Shown here piece after piece: positions 24,436-31,213 of a DNA stretch of 47,928 bases. Below the pieces are notes generated by a model, which worked only from the letters and a program-made list of their open reading frames with translations, was not told the origin of the DNA and did no database searches. The DNA is from Phreatobacter sp. (GTDB lineage Bacteria > Pseudomonadota > Alphaproteobacteria > Rhizobiales > Phreatobacteraceae). Position numbers and translations under genes: made by a program. Numbering within the stretch: the first letter of the stretch is position 1; each line of letters opens with the position of its first letter. Location: the NCBI GenBank assembly GCA_019749835.1, contig JAIEPJ010000172.1, positions 1-47,928 of the forward strand. The letters run 5' to 3'.

Positions 24436-24975
24436 ATGGCCGAGGACGAGGATCTCAAGGCAACGGTGCGGACGATTCCGGACTACCCCAAGCCGGGCAT
24501 CATGTTCCGCGACATCACCACGCTGCTCGGTGATGCCCGCGCCTTCCGCCGCGCCGTCGACCTCCTGGTGCAGCCCTATGCCGGCGGCAAGATCGATCAG
24601 GTGGCCGGCATCGAGGCGCGCGGCTTCATCCTCGGCGGCGCAGTGGCCCACCAGCTCTCCGCCGGTTTCGTGCCGATCCGCAAGAAGGGCAAGCTGCCGC
24701 ACCAGACCATCCGCATGGCCTATGCGCTGGAATATGGCACCGACGAGATGGAGATCCATGTCGACGCCATCCGCCCTGGCGAAAAGGTCATCCTGATCGA
24801 TGATCTCATCGCCACGGGCGGCACGGCGGAGGGCGCGGTGAAGCTCTTGCGCCAGATCGGCGCGGAGGTGGTGGCCGCCTGTTTCATCATCGACCTGCCG
24901 GACCTGGGCGGGGCGGGCAAGCTCCGAGCCATGGGCGTGCCGGTGCATACGCTGATGGCCTTCGGCGGGCATTGA
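24436..24975 (+). CDS. apt: Adenine phosphoribosyltransferase
   Basis: A 179-residue type I phosphoribosyltransferase. The N-terminus [25 protein letters not shown] is the adenine-recognising hood of APRT. The PRPP-binding motif [18 protein letters not shown] is complete, and [16 protein letters not shown] is also family-typical. It makes AMP from adenine and PRPP in the cytosol. ATG 24436 has GGAGGG five nt upstream. It follows mtnP with only a small antisense membrane gene between, an arrangement that fits salvage of the adenine released from methylthioadenosine. Confidence 0.95.
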   Translation: MAEDEDLKATVRTIPDYPKPGIMFRDITTLLGDARAFRRAVDLLVQPYAGGKIDQVAGIEARGFILGGAVAHQLSAGFVPIRKKGKLPHQTIRMAYALEYGTDEMEIHVDAIRPGEKVILIDDLIATGGTAEGAVKLLRQIGAEVVAACFIIDLPDLGGAGKLRAMGVPVHTLMAFGGH

Positions 24976-25089
24976 GGGGCGCATCACCAGATGGGACGGA
25001 TGGTCCCGCTTGCCCCTCGAGGTCTCGGATGGAGCCCGCGGCGCTGACGGCTGCTCCGCCACGTGGGCCCCTGGTCTGTTGCCGGAGGC

Positions 25090-25992
25090 TCATAGCCGCC
25101 AGGGGCTGTCGCTGAACCTGGCGCTGACGAAGTCGAGGAAGGCGCGCACCTTGGGGAGCCTCTGGCGTCCCGGGGGAAAGACGAGGTGCATGGGAACCGG
25201 ATCATCGACATGGGTGTCTGCGAGAAGCCGTACCAGGCGCCCCTCGCGGATTGCCGGGGCGGCCAGCATGTCGCCGATGCGCGCGATGCCCAGATCAGCG
25301 AGGGATAGGGCCAAGGCTCCTTCTGCCGTGCCGATGCGGACCGGTCCCTGCACGGTGATCTGGCTGAGCTGGCCGTCCTCCCGGAAGGGCCAGCGCGCCA
25401 TGTCCGGTGTGGTGGTGATGGCAAGGCAGGCGTGACGGGCAAGGTCCGCCGGCCTTTTCGGAACGCCGTGGCGCTCAAGATAGGCGGGGGATGCGACAAT
25501 GACGCGGCGGACCTCGGCGAAGCGACGGGCGGCTAGGCGCTCGTCGGTTACCGGCCCGGTGCGGATGGCAACGTCCAGTTCCTCGCCGACGACGTCGCAT
25601 ATGCGGTCCTCGACCGTCAGATCGAGACGGATATCCGGATAGGCGGCGCCGAAGGCGACGAGGGCGGGGGCGAGCTGGCGCATCGCGAAGCTGATGCCGG
25701 AGTTGACGCGGAGCCTGCCCTGGGGACGCCCGCCGCTTGCCATCGCCATGGATTCGGCATCATCGATCGCGCCGATGATGCGGCGGGCGGCATCGAGATA
25801 GTCCTGTCCGGCCGGAGTCGGGACGATGCGCCGGGTTGTGCGTTCGAGCAGGCGGACCCCGAGCCGCTGCTCCAGCCGTGTGATGGCCTTGGAGACGGCC
25901 GATGGCGTCACGCCGAGATGCACTGCGGCGGCGGTGAAACCGCCGCGGTCGACCGCAGTGACCAGAATCTCCATCGCTTCGGCACGGTCCAT
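25090..25992 (-). CDS. LysR family transcriptional regulator
   Basis: A 300-residue LysR regulator. N-terminal winged helix: AMEILVTAVDRGGFTAAAVHLGVTPSAVSKAITRLEQRLGVRLLERTTR. Two-lobed periplasmic-binding-like effector domain follows (LRVNSGISFAMRQLAPALVAFGAAYPDIRLDL). This is the CrgA/DsdC-like group often controlling a divergent gene. ATG 25992 has TGGAGG six nt upstream; the extra 39 codons above are dropped. The nearest divergent start candidate is the doubtful frame at 26100. The effector and targets are unknown. Confidence 0.9.
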   Translation of the reverse strand: MDRAEAMEILVTAVDRGGFTAAAVHLGVTPSAVSKAITRLEQRLGVRLLERTTRRIVPTPAGQDYLDAARRIIGAIDDAESMAMASGGRPQGRLRVNSGISFAMRQLAPALVAFGAAYPDIRLDLTVEDRICDVVGEELDVAIRTGPVTDERLAARRFAEVRRVIVASPAYLERHGVPKRPADLARHACLAITTTPDMARWPFREDGQLSQITVQGPVRIGTAEGALALSLADLGIARIGDMLAAPAIREGRLVRLLADTHVDDPVPMHLVFPPGRQRLPKVRAFLDFVSARFSDSPWRL

Positions 25993-26099
25993 TAGTGCCT
26001 CCAGTTCCAGAATGAAGGGAACAATAGCCTGATTATCGATCGTGCGGAACAGGCCTAGCCTTCCTCGGTCACCATGATGGTGGCGCGGGAGACTTCGCG

Positions 26100-26372
26100 A
26101 TGGACCCACTGAGCAATCAACGGGACGGCTTCAACTATGAGGAAGCGCGCCGCCGGGCGCAGCGCGAGCGTGCGCTCGCCTGGCGTTCCGGGTGGCGATG
26201 GCTTTGGCAACAGTTCAGGCGCACGCCGCGCCCTCACAGCGGCACGAAGACCGATCCGTCGAAGGCGAAGACCAGTTCGCCCCGCTGGTTCTCGCCGGTG
26301 TTGAGGGAGAAGACGATCCCCCAGCCCGGGCGCGAGGCCAGCGGCCGCTTGGACACATATTCGGTGAAATAG
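26100..26372 (+). CDS. Doubtful small frame divergent from the LysR gene
   Basis: A 90-codon frame with GGGAG about 8 nt before ATG 26100. The first 45 residues are rich in Arg and Trp (MDPLSNQRDGFNYEEARRRA, then RSGWRWLWQQFRR), a composition seen in some short rhizobial proteins. Its last 139 nt lie antisense to the first MaoC-fold gene, where the sequence looks like a shadow of that gene. A short real protein could end earlier only by a frameshift. I list it because it fills the otherwise empty gap between LysR and the hydratase genes and would be the classical divergent target of the regulator. Confidence 0.25.
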   Translation: MDPLSNQRDGFNYEEARRRAQRERALAWRSGWRWLWQQFRRTPRPHSGTKTDPSKAKTSSPRWFSPVLREKTIPQPGREASGRLDTYSVK

Positions 26373-26695
26373 GTCACCGTGTCGCCGGCACGGACCGGCC
26401 GCGGCCATTTCAGGTTCTTGAAGCCGCCGGAGGGGCCGTTCCATTGCGGCGGCAGGCCCTTGGCCGCGCGGTCGGCGGCGACGCGCTGGGACTGCTCGAC
26501 GCGCATGCGCATCCAGACGCTGCCGGTGTGCCAGCCGGAGGCCACGAGGCCGCCGAAATGGGTGGCGGCGCCGCCTTCCTCCGACAGGTGGAAGGGCTGG
26601 GGATCGTAGAGCCGCGCGAAGGCGATGATGGCCTCGGGCGTGAAGGTGTAGGCGCCGAGACGCTCCCGTTCGCCGAGGACGATATCGTCATACAT
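26234..26695 (-). CDS. MaoC-fold (hot-dog) dehydratase, second of pair
   Basis: A 153-residue single hot-dog-domain protein. The active-site region is YDPQPFHLSEEGGAATHFGG followed by GLVASGWHT, the form of the (R)-hydratase motif with Asp and His conserved but DPQPFH instead of the classic DxNPxH. The remainder (WPRPVRAGDTVTYFTEYVSKRP...SLNTGENQRGELVFAFDG) is the standard hot-dog helix and sheet. Members hydrate enoyl-CoA or related acyl-CoAs. ATG 26695 is one base from the stop of its upstream paralogue, so the two are coupled. The two proteins are clearly related and may form a heterodimer. The acyl substrate is unknown. Confidence 0.9.
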   Translation of the reverse strand: MYDDIVLGERERLGAYTFTPEAIIAFARLYDPQPFHLSEEGGAATHFGGLVASGWHTGSVWMRMRVEQSQRVAADRAAKGLPPQWNGPSGGFKNLKWPRPVRAGDTVTYFTEYVSKRPLASRPGWGIVFSLNTGENQRGELVFAFDGSVFVPL

Positions 26696-26696
26696 G

Positions 26697-27167
26697 TCAG
26701 GCTGCGTCCTGGCTGCGCCGGGCAAAGAAGATCGGGTTGGTCTGTTCCATGACCACCTCGCCCTTCTGGTTCATCAGTTCGAAGCGGAAACGCACGACGC
26801 CGCGGTCGGGCCTGGAGGCGGAGGGGCGCGCCTCAAGGATCTCCCGCCGGACCGACAGGACGTCGCCGGGAAAGACCGGGCGGATCCATCTGACCTCGTC
26901 GATTCCGGGCGCGCCGATGGAGGTCGACCCGTCCATGAAGTGGTCGAACATCAGCCGCATCATGATCGCGCAGGTGTGCCAGCCGGAGGCGGCGAGGCCG
27001 CCCAGCATCGATGCACGCCCGGCTTCCTCGTCGAGATGGAAAGGTTGCGGATCGAACTGGCTTGCGAAGGCGATCACCTCCTCCTTCGTCACCAGATAGG
27101 CGCCGAAGGTGGTGATCTCGCCGGGGACAAAATCCTCGAAGGCGGGATAGGGCTTGGCTGGCATCAT
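26697..27167 (-). CDS. MaoC-fold (hot-dog) dehydratase, first of pair
   Basis: A 156-residue hot-dog protein, paralogue of the next gene: FDPQPFHLDEEAGRASMLGG and GLAASGWHT correspond position by position to the downstream copy, and VRWIRPVFPGDVLSVRREI matches its WPRPVRAGDTV segment. The Asp-x4-His pair of the hydratase active site is present. ATG 27167 and ATG 27164 are both possible starts, with only a weak GGATG upstream. It is the first gene of a two-gene unit running left toward the LysR gene. A role in a CoA-thioester catabolic step is inferred from fold and context only. Confidence 0.9.
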   Translation of the reverse strand: MMPAKPYPAFEDFVPGEITTFGAYLVTKEEVIAFASQFDPQPFHLDEEAGRASMLGGLAASGWHTCAIMMRLMFDHFMDGSTSIGAPGIDEVRWIRPVFPGDVLSVRREILEARPSASRPDRGVVRFRFELMNQKGEVVMEQTNPIFFARRSQDAA

Positions 27168-27292
27168 GGCATCCGGCGCGGTGGTTGTTCCGCCTTATGC
27201 CGGAAACGGAGGCTTTCGTCCCGCTGGACCTTCGGCAGGGTGGGGGCCAGGACGCGTCATCCGTGGCATGGGGATCTCCCACCGTAACCCTG

Positions 27293-27384
27293 ACGTCATG
27301 CCCGACCTCGTGCCGGGCATCCACGAATTGGCGGATGGCGTTGGTCAAGTCGAGGATGCCTGGGACAAGCCCGGGCATGACGAC
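27293..27384. repeat. Rhizobial-type intergenic palindromic element
   Basis: The left arm (CGTCATGCCCGACCTCGTGC..., 27294 on) and the reverse complement of the right arm (CGTCATGCCCGGGCTTGTCC..., from 27381 back) are close copies, both continuing into (C/A)GGGCATCC. The centre (about 27322-27350) forms the loop. GTCATGCCCGG..GGGCATCC palindromes of about 100 bp are common between genes of Bradyrhizobium, Rhodopseudomonas and relatives. It lies downstream of ychF (27425), where it could serve as its transcript end. Only one copy is noticed in this window. Confidence 0.75.
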
Positions 27385-27424
27385 GAAGGACAATGCGGCG
27401 AACTGGGACGGAGGCCCCGCCGTC

Positions 27425-28522
27425 TCAGTTGGCGAAGCGGAAGTGCAGCACGTCGCCGTCCGCGACGACATATTCCTTGCCTTCGAGGCGGAGCTTGCCG
27501 GCGTCGCGGGCGCCCGCCTCGCCGCCCAGCGCCGTGTAGTCGGCGAAGGCGATGGTTTCGGCCCGGATGAAGCCCTTCTCGAAATCGGTGTGGATCACCC
27601 CGGCCGCTCCCGGCGCCTTGGTGCCCCTGGTGATGGTCCAGGCGCGTGCCTCCTTGGGGCCCACGGTGAAATAGGTCACGAGGGCGAGGAGTTCGTAGCC
27701 GGCGCGGATGACCCGGTTGAGACCGGGCTCGACGAGGCCGACCGCCTCGAGGAAATCCTTCTGGTCCTCGGCCGCCATGACGGCGATCTCGCTCTCGATC
27801 TTGGCGGAGACGACGACAGCCCTGGCGCCCTCGGCCCTGGCCCGCTCGAAGACGCGGGCAGAGAAGCTGTTGCCCTGGTCGGCGGAGGCCTCCTCGACGT
27901 TGCAGACATAGAGGACCGGCTTGGAGGTCAGCAGGTTCAGCATCTCGAAGGTTTTGGCCTCCTCCGGCTTCACCTCGGTCATGCGGGCGGGGCGGCCGTC
28001 GCGCAGGTGGACCAGGGCGCGGTTGATCAGATCGACCTGCTCCTTGGCGTCCTTGTCGCCGCCCTTGGCCTTCTTCTCGAGGCTGACGACCCGCTTTTCC
28101 AGGCTCTCGAGGTCGGCGAGCATCAACTCGGTCTCAATGGTCTCGATGTCGGCGATCGGGTCGACCTTGCCCTCGACATGGGTGATGTCGCCGTCCTCGA
28201 AGCACCGGACGACATGGGCGATCGCGTCGACCTCACGGATATTGGCGAGGAACTGGTTGCCGAGACCCTCGCCCTTCGAGGCGCCGCGGACGATGCCTGC
28301 GATGTCGACGAAGGTGATGCGGGTCGGGATGATCTGCTGTGACTTGCCGATGGCCGCGAGCTGGTCGAGGCGCGGGTCGGGCACTGCAACGTCGCCGACA
28401 TTCGGCTCGATCGTGCAGAACGGGTAATTGGCCGCCTGCGCTGCCGCGGTCTGCGTCAGGGCGTTGAAGAGGGTCGACTTGCCGACGTTCGGCAGGCCGA
28501 CGATGCCGCATTTGAAGCCCAT
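27425..28522 (-). CDS. ychF: Redox-regulated ATPase YchF (Obg-like)
   Basis: A 365-residue translation-associated P-loop ATPase. G1 is GIVGLPNVGKSTLFNALT, G3 is DIAGIVRGASKGEGLGNQFL, and the G4 position reads YVCNVEE instead of NKxD, which in this family gives ATP over GTP preference. A coiled coil lies in the middle (about 125-200) and the TGS domain is at the C-terminus (WTITRGTKAPGAAGVIHTDFEKGFIRAE). Length is standard (363 in E. coli). It lies 64 nt downstream of pth, same strand; ychF-pth pairing is widespread and links both to ribosome function. Confidence 0.96.
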   Translation of the reverse strand: MGFKCGIVGLPNVGKSTLFNALTQTAAAQAANYPFCTIEPNVGDVAVPDPRLDQLAAIGKSQQIIPTRITFVDIAGIVRGASKGEGLGNQFLANIREVDAIAHVVRCFEDGDITHVEGKVDPIADIETIETELMLADLESLEKRVVSLEKKAKGGDKDAKEQVDLINRALVHLRDGRPARMTEVKPEEAKTFEMLNLLTSKPVLYVCNVEEASADQGNSFSARVFERARAEGARAVVVSAKIESEIAVMAAEDQKDFLEAVGLVEPGLNRVIRAGYELLALVTYFTVGPKEARAWTITRGTKAPGAAGVIHTDFEKGFIRAETIAFADYTALGGEAGARDAGKLRLEGKEYVVADGDVLHFRFAN

Positions 28523-28586
28523 GGAAGGTCCGATCTCAAGCTGTGGCGCCTTGTCGAATGCAAGGCGAGGGGTGTCAAGGGCGGGG

Positions 28587-29210
28587 TCAGGCTTTCGGTA
28601 CGTCCTTCGCCTCGCCGGGACGCTTCACCTCGCCCCAGCCGCGTCCCTCCATGGCGAGGTGGATGCGGTTCTGAAAGGCGGCGTCGTCGCCGGCGGCGAG
28701 CATCTCGGCATGGTCGGCGCAGGCGTCGCAGAGGTCCTCGACCCAGGGCATCTCGGCCTTGGCGAAGTCGTTCAGCACATAGGCATGGACAAGCGCCTTG
28801 TCGCCGGGATGACCGATGCCCATGCGCACGCGGCGATAATCGTTGCCGCACTGGGCGGTGATCGAGCGCAGGCCGTTATGGCCGGCATTGCCGCCGCCGG
28901 TCTTCACCCGCAGCTTGGCGGGAGGAAGGTCCAGCTCGTCGTGGAAGACGACGACCTCGGCAAGGTCGATCTTGAAGAAGCGCATGGCCTCGCCGACGGC
29001 CCGCCCGCTCTCGTTCATGAAGGTGCCCGGCATCAGCAGCAGCACCTTGTGGTCGCCGACGGCGCCTTCCGCACACAGCCCCTGGAAGCGCTGCCGCCAG
29101 GGACCGAAGCGATGGCGGCGGTGGATCGCCGCGGCCGCCATGAAGCCGATATTGTGCCGGTTGTTCTGGTACTTCGCCCCGGGATTGCCGAGGCCCGCCA
29201 TGAGGATCAT
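28587..29210 (-). CDS. pth: Peptidyl-tRNA hydrolase
   Basis: A 207-residue Pth. Catalytic and binding residues: Asn in GLGNPG, catalytic His in RHNIGF, Asp in [10 protein letters not shown], and Asn in [12 protein letters not shown]. It frees tRNA from peptidyl-tRNAs dropped by ribosomes. ATG 29210 is chosen because AAGGA lies 3 nt before it; ATG 29201 would leave a long gap. The C-terminal tail ([18 protein letters not shown]) is longer than in E. coli, common in alphaproteobacteria. It follows rplY on the same strand, with a terminator-like hairpin between, and precedes ychF. Confidence 0.95.
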   Translation of the reverse strand: MILMAGLGNPGAKYQNNRHNIGFMAAAAIHRRHRFGPWRQRFQGLCAEGAVGDHKVLLLMPGTFMNESGRAVGEAMRFFKIDLAEVVVFHDELDLPPAKLRVKTGGGNAGHNGLRSITAQCGNDYRRVRMGIGHPGDKALVHAYVLNDFAKAEMPWVEDLCDACADHAEMLAAGDDAAFQNRIHLAMEGRGWGEVKRPGEAKDVPKA

Positions 29211-29246
29211 CGGTCCTTGTCCGTCAGCTGCCGAGGGTCTGGCCTC

Positions 29247-29279
29247 AAACGAAAGGGGCGCCCCGCTTGAGGGCGCCCC
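29247..29279 (-). terminator. Terminator-like hairpin after rplY
   Basis: Read on the minus strand, GGGGCGCCC (29279-29271) pairs perfectly with GGGCGCCCC (29263-29255) around a 7-nt loop, and is followed by TTTCGTTT. It lies 38 nt after the rplY stop and about 40 nt before the pth start, so it may reduce readthrough into pth-ychF. Confidence 0.75.
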
Positions 29280-29316
29280 GATGCGGGAAACATGCGGGGC
29301 GCAGGGCCCCGACGGA

Positions 29317-29931
29317 TCACTTCTTGGCGGCAGGTGCCGGGGCAGCCGCCGGAGCGGCAGGCTCGGCTTCGGCCGGCGCCATGATCGACAGGATCGTGAC
29401 GTTTTCCTTGGTCGCCGGGCGGGTGCCGGCCGGCAGCTTGATATCGGCGATATGCAGCGTGTCGCCGATCGCCATGCCCGAGATGTCGATCTCGACGCCA
29501 TCCGGGATATGGTCGGCGTTGCACAGCAGCGACAGCGAGTGGAGAACGATGTTCACCGAGCCGCCGAGCTTCACGCCGGGGGCGGTATCGGCACCATGGA
29601 TATGGATCGGAATGTCGACGCTGATCTCGGCACCGGCGCCCAGGCGCAGGAAGTCGACATGGACCGGCGTGTCCTTGACCGGGTCGAGCTGGTAGTCGCG
29701 CGGGATGACGCGGTGCTTCTCGCCCTCGACCTCGAGGGTGAAGACGGTCGACTTGAAATGTCCGGCGTAGATCCGCAGGTGAAGGGTCTTGTAGTCGAGC
29801 GAGATCAGCACGGGGGGCTTCTTGTCCCCGTAGATGACGCCGGGCACGCGGCCCAGACGACGTTCAGCGCGTGCGGCCCCCTTGCCGCCCTTCGCGCGGA
29901 CCGTCGCCGACAACGTTTCGTTGGCAGCCAT
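29317..29931 (-). CDS. rplY: 50S ribosomal protein L25 (general stress protein Ctc type)
   Basis: A 204-residue L25 of the long Ctc type. The N-terminal 5S-rRNA-binding domain ([31 protein letters not shown]) is followed by the C-terminal TL5-like domain ([38 protein letters not shown]). The tail is Ala/Pro-rich, ending [11 protein letters not shown] 29931 has GGAGAA upstream; earlier in-frame codons are unconserved. It binds 5S rRNA at the central protuberance. The rplY-pth-ychF order is conserved in many alphaproteobacteria and groups translation housekeeping functions. Confidence 0.95.
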   Translation of the reverse strand: MAANETLSATVRAKGGKGAARAERRLGRVPGVIYGDKKPPVLISLDYKTLHLRIYAGHFKSTVFTLEVEGEKHRVIPRDYQLDPVKDTPVHVDFLRLGAGAEISVDIPIHIHGADTAPGVKLGGSVNIVLHSLSLLCNADHIPDGVEIDISGMAIGDTLHIADIKLPAGTRPATKENVTILSIMAPAEAEPAAPAAAPAPAAKK

Positions 29932-30059
29932 GGTCGTGTTCTCCAAATGAAAGACCCGTGGCGGGAGCCTCCAGGGGTGCGGAGAATGCCACGGGACGCC
30001 GGCCTATAGCCGAAATGGGGGGGAGGGGCAAGGGTCGGGGTCCTGTCCGGCGGCACGCC

Positions 30060-30542
30060 TCATCCTGCCGGCAGCACCTGGTACATGTCCGCGAAGATCT
30101 GCCATCCGCCCGGGGTCTTCTTGACGTGCACCATGGAGCGCACCCGCCGGCGGAGGGGGTCGCGTCCCGCCGGGCCGATCTCGACATTCCAGACCCAGAG
30201 CATGACCGCGTTGTCCTCGCCGCCGTCGACCCGCGCCTGGACGAGGGTCATCCGCGTGTCGGCAGCGGCGAAATTGCGGGCATAGACCGCCCGGATCTGA
30301 TCGCGTCCGGCGGCGACCGGACCTTCCGGCATCATCAGGACGGCGCGTTCCGCATAGAGGGCGACGATCTTGTCGGCATTGCGCTCGGCCATGGCGGCGG
30401 TGAACTGGCGCACGAGTTCCTCGGGCCCGGCGGGGCCCTGCTGGGCCGAAGCGCGCGGGCCGGCGAGCATTGTCATCCCCGCCACCGCAGCCGCCAGGCC
30501 GGCGCTCCAGCCACGGCGGGACATCCACCTGCCTTCCGGCAT
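30060..30542 (-). CDS. Secreted SnoaL/DUF4440-like protein
   Basis: A 160-residue protein. ATG 30542 has an outstanding GAGGAGGGA just upstream, so the longer open frame is rejected. The N-terminus is a signal peptide with Arg-Arg (WMSRRGWSAGLAAAVAGMTMLAGPRASAQ); whether Sec or Tat cannot be decided by eye. The mature part is an NTF2-like cone fold of the SnoaL/DUF4440 type: LVRQFTAAMAERNADKIVALYAERAVLMMPEGP, with a final strand pair (RSMVHVKKTPGGWQIFADMYQ). It should act in the periplasm; the ligand is unknown. It is divergent from another secreted unknown (175 nt between starts). Confidence 0.82.
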   Translation of the reverse strand: MPEGRWMSRRGWSAGLAAAVAGMTMLAGPRASAQQGPAGPEELVRQFTAAMAERNADKIVALYAERAVLMMPEGPVAAGRDQIRAVYARNFAAADTRMTLVQARVDGGEDNAVMLWVWNVEIGPAGRDPLRRRVRSMVHVKKTPGGWQIFADMYQVLPAG

Positions 30543-30717
30543 TCTTCCCTCCTCTTGCAACAATGGGAACGGTCGACGAAACCAGTTCGACACACCGGGC
30601 TGCGATCGTCGACAAGGAGCCAGGGCCAGCCTCCCCGATGATCGGGTCGAAACTGCCCGCTCCATGTTTCCGTCCGGCGTCGGGCGCGCCGGACAGGTGC
30701 AATGAAGGAGTAGAGAC

Positions 30718-31209
30718 ATGCGGGCCGCTCTGATCATCGGAATGGCGCTGACGGCGTCGGGCGTTGCGGAGGCGGGACCGGTCTTTGACCGCCTGACGGG
30801 ATCGTCGGCGAGGACCGATCCCTGTTTTGCCCGCGCCTATGACGGCGAGCACCTTCGGCGCAATCCGCAGCAGCGGGTGGTGCGGATCCATCTGTCACGC
30901 GCGCGCGTGGAGGTCGCGGAGGAGAACCGGCCGCAGCGCTTCACTGTCCGCGTCGGCTTCCGCCTGCGCAACGACCGCGACGTCTACGAGACCAATGCCA
31001 TCTGTACGGGGGGAGGCACCCTGGCCGAGTGCGCGGGGGAGGGCGATACCGGTGTGTTCCGCCTGATCCTCGCCGGCGAGGCGCTGCGCCTCGAGGTGGA
31101 GCGGCTGGAGGTCGAGGGCGGACGCGGGTCCAGTCCCGACCTCGCCCGCAGCGACGACCGGGTATTCCTGCTGCGCCCCGCTTCTGCAGCCGCCTGCGCC
31201 GCTGGTTGA
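30718..31209 (+). CDS. Secreted hypothetical protein
   Basis: A 163-residue protein with a short signal peptide (MRAALIIGMALTASGVAEAG, cleavage about residue 19). AAGGAG lies about 8 nt before ATG 30718. The mature part is mostly beta-like with paired Cys (C36, and ICTGGGTLAEC at about 96-106) and a final Cys near residue 160. Segments RNPQQRVVRIHLSRARVEV and RFTVRVGFRLRNDRDVYETNAIC suggest a small sandwich. I do not recognise the family; similar short exported proteins are frequent in Hyphomicrobiales. It is convergent with the YfhO-type gene (4 nt between stops). Confidence 0.78.
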   Translation: MRAALIIGMALTASGVAEAGPVFDRLTGSSARTDPCFARAYDGEHLRRNPQQRVVRIHLSRARVEVAEENRPQRFTVRVGFRLRNDRDVYETNAICTGGGTLAECAGEGDTGVFRLILAGEALRLEVERLEVEGGRGSSPDLARSDDRVFLLRPASAAACAAG

Positions 31210-31213
31210 TGGA

